Shown here: in pieces, positions 63,079 to 64,000 of the stretch
Numbering within the stretch: the first letter of the stretch is position 1
Layout of the letters: every line of letters begins with the position of its first letter
NCBI RefSeq assembly: GCF_000016605.1
Contig: NC_009440.1
Location: 558,001-622,000, forward strand
Length of the DNA: 64,000 nucleotides
Reading direction: 5' to 3'
Origin: Metallosphaera sedula DSM 5348
GTDB lineage: Archaea; Thermoproteota; Thermoprotei_A; Sulfolobales; Sulfolobaceae
Position numbers and translations under genes: made by a program
Notes under the pieces: model-generated
What the model was told of the DNA's origin: nothing
Databases searched by the model: none
Seen by the model: the letters and a program-made list of their open reading frames with translations, nothing else

Positions 63079-63870
63079 TTAAGAGAGTAGTTCAGATAGG
63101 TTCTTAATTACAAATGTAGGGCGTATCCCCGTCCTTTCCACGTCTGCCCTCTGAGAAATGCCCGTAAGAACTAGAGCAGTGTCTGCTCCTAGTTCGTTCC
63201 CCATCTTTATGTCGGTCTCCAGTTGGTCACCAATAACGAGAACCTTCTTCAAGTCGCTTATCCCCGTGAGCTCCATTGCTACCTCAACTATCCACTTGTT
63301 GGGCTTCCCTGCCACGAAATCCGGTTCCCTCTTTAAGGCATATATCAAGGCACTCGCCAAGGCGCCAGCTCCTAGTCTCAAACCATCCTTGGCGGGCCAC
63401 AACCTATCCATGTTAGTCACGACAAACTTGCTACCCTTCCATATACATCTCATCCCTATGGATAGCTTATCATAGGTAACTAGCCTATCCAGTCCAAGCA
63501 CAACCACATCTGGGATCTCTTTCTCAGCGTTAGCTGTCATCAATACCTCGTATCCTGCATTTCTAATCTCCTCCACAAGACCTTCCTCGCCAATAACGAA
63601 AACCTTCTTCACGTCCCAACTCTTTTTCATGTAAAGTACTGCAGCTAATCCGCTGGTAATTATATCCTTAGGCTCTATTGGTAACCCTAGGTAGTTGAGT
63701 TGCCTTGAGAGAAGAACTCTGCTGAACCCAGAGTTGTTGGTCACTAGGATAACTTTCTTTCCATGTTCAATCATTTGCCTGAGCGAATTTATGTTGTCCC
63801 AGATGGGATCACCTTCCATGAGGATAACGCCATCAACGTCGCTTATTATTAGATCATAATCTAGTACCAT
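63079..63870 (-). CDS. HAD-superfamily phosphatase, NagD-like
   Basis: 263 residues. Class IIA HAD: '[16 protein letters not shown]' (nucleophile Asp, D-V-D-G), '[18 protein letters not shown]' (T-N-N), a C2 cap of about 100 residues, '[17 protein letters not shown]' (Lys) and '[29 protein letters not shown]' in parts ([13 protein letters not shown]). It may be phosphoglycolate or a general phosphate-ester phosphatase. Its start overlaps the end of the upstream partial gene by 10 bases. Confidence 0.93.
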   Translation of the reverse strand: MVLDYDLIISDVDGVILMEGDPIWDNINSLRQMIEHGKKVILVTNNSGFSRVLLSRQLNYLGLPIEPKDIITSGLAAVLYMKKSWDVKKVFVIGEEGLVEEIRNAGYEVLMTANAEKEIPDVVVLGLDRLVTYDKLSIGMRCIWKGSKFVVTNMDRLWPAKDGLRLGAGALASALIYALKREPDFVAGKPNKWIVEVAMELTGISDLKKVLVIGDQLETDIKMGNELGADTALVLTGISQRADVERTGIRPTFVIKNLSELLS

Positions 63871-64000
63871 TTTGCAATCATCTCCATCTTGTTCCTTATT
63901 GCATCAGAGGTTATACCCTGACCGAGATCAAAGAGGAAGAGTCCTTGAGGGTTGTAAAGGGCGGATTCACATGACCATTTCCCGGGAAAGGGCCTCATGA
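63861..64000 (-). CDS. C-terminal end of a gene cut by the right edge
   Basis: On the minus strand an open frame enters from the edge and ends at TAG 63861-63863, overlapping the HAD start by 10 bases. The last 46 residues include '[20 protein letters not shown]' and '[18 protein letters not shown]'. The ATG near 63998 is probably internal. No family recognised from so short a piece. The overlap marks it as the upstream member of the HAD operon. Confidence 0.45.
   Translation of the reverse strand, partial: MRPFPGKWSCESALYNPQGLFLFDLGQGITSDAIRNKMEMIAKWY

Noticed and set aside
1-64000. CRISPR arrays, insertion sequences or provirus
   Set aside because: No regularly spaced repeats, transposase motifs, integrase or long terminal inverted repeats were seen; gene order and codon use look like chromosomal core throughout.

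Overview
The window is a gene-dense stretch of a thermoacidophilic crenarchaeon of the order Sulfolobales, most likely Metallosphaera sedula or a close relative. The evidence is archaeal throughout: TATA boxes lying about 25-30 bases before start codons with almost no leader, frequent GTG and TTG starts, an archaeal CoA-synthesis pair, aIF1A/aIF2-beta/NMD3/Rio1/Dim2 information genes, a Sulfolobus-type succinate dehydrogenase, and enzymes of the 3-hydroxypropionate/4-hydroxybutyrate carbon-fixation cycle. From memory, methylmalonyl-CoA mutase, its epimerase, the thiolase and sdhABCD carry Msed_0638, 0639, 0656 and 0674-0677 in M. sedula, and the gene count between them here fits that numbering; this is recall, not a database search. 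I see no insertion sequence, CRISPR array, rRNA or tRNA, and no intergenic gap above 300 bases.

Layout. 1-3.4 kb: an amidohydrolase-like gene running off the left edge; divergent from it a SIS-domain protein, a TusA-like protein lacking the usual cysteine and a membrane protein; then uroporphyrinogen methyltransferase and a 44-residue YHS protein. 3.4-7.6 kb: medium (FAD) and small (2Fe-2S) subunits of a molybdenum hydroxylase without a large subunit, converging on a MocA-like nucleotidyltransferase and a large FAD/Fe-S fusion oxidoreductase. 7.6-10.5 kb: archaeal pantothenate/CoA module (pantoate kinase, phosphopantothenate synthetase, PanB). 10.5-15.3 kb: ABC exporter, small regulators (Lrp-type sensor domain, two ribbon-helix-helix proteins), metallo-beta-lactamase-fold protein and an isopropylmalate/citramalate synthase family enzyme. 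15.3-19.8 kb: a pterin neighbourhood (MptE-like pyrophosphokinase, PTPS-like enzyme, dihydropteroate-synthase-like protein) mixed with a HEPN protein, a degenerate MNT-like protein and three orphan proteins.

19.9-29 kb: thioredoxin reductase, inositol-monophosphatase family enzyme, membrane-anchored double AAA+ ATPase, phytoene-desaturase-like flavoprotein preceded by a 34-residue membrane peptide, alkaline-phosphatase-fold protein, phosphoribosyltransferase, methylmalonyl-CoA mutase and epimerase, Hsp20. 29.5-36.9 kb: ZPR1-type zinc protein, GTPBP1-like GTPase, two CoxG-like SRPBCC proteins, a MoaD-MoaE fusion, ThiD-ThiN fusion, HD hydrolase, pyrophosphatase, glycosyltransferase. 36.9-40.5 kb: a type IV filament/secretion ATPase and platform protein. 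40.6-48.6 kb: nuclease-fold protein, ribosome-biogenesis operon (aIF1A-Rio1-Dim2), thiolase, tRNA methylthiotransferase and a translation operon (aIF2-beta, DUF424, NMD3, RNase HII, DRG-like pseudo-GTPase). 48.8-59.1 kb: orphan genes, a MoxR/VWA pair, SSB with a PqqD-like partner, MoeA, homoserine kinase and a cystathionine synthase/lyase. 59.2-64 kb: sdhABCD, a HAD phosphatase and a gene cut by the right edge.

How it fits together. Molybdopterin functions recur (CoxM/CoxS, MocA-like, CoxG-like, MoaDE, MoeA), suggesting a dispersed supply chain for molybdenum hydroxylases. MCM, epimerase, thiolase and succinate dehydrogenase connect to autotrophic carbon flow. The best candidate for something not yet described is the 15.3-19.8 kb pterin region, where an MptE-like gene shares an operon with a catalytically degenerate MNT/HEPN pair.
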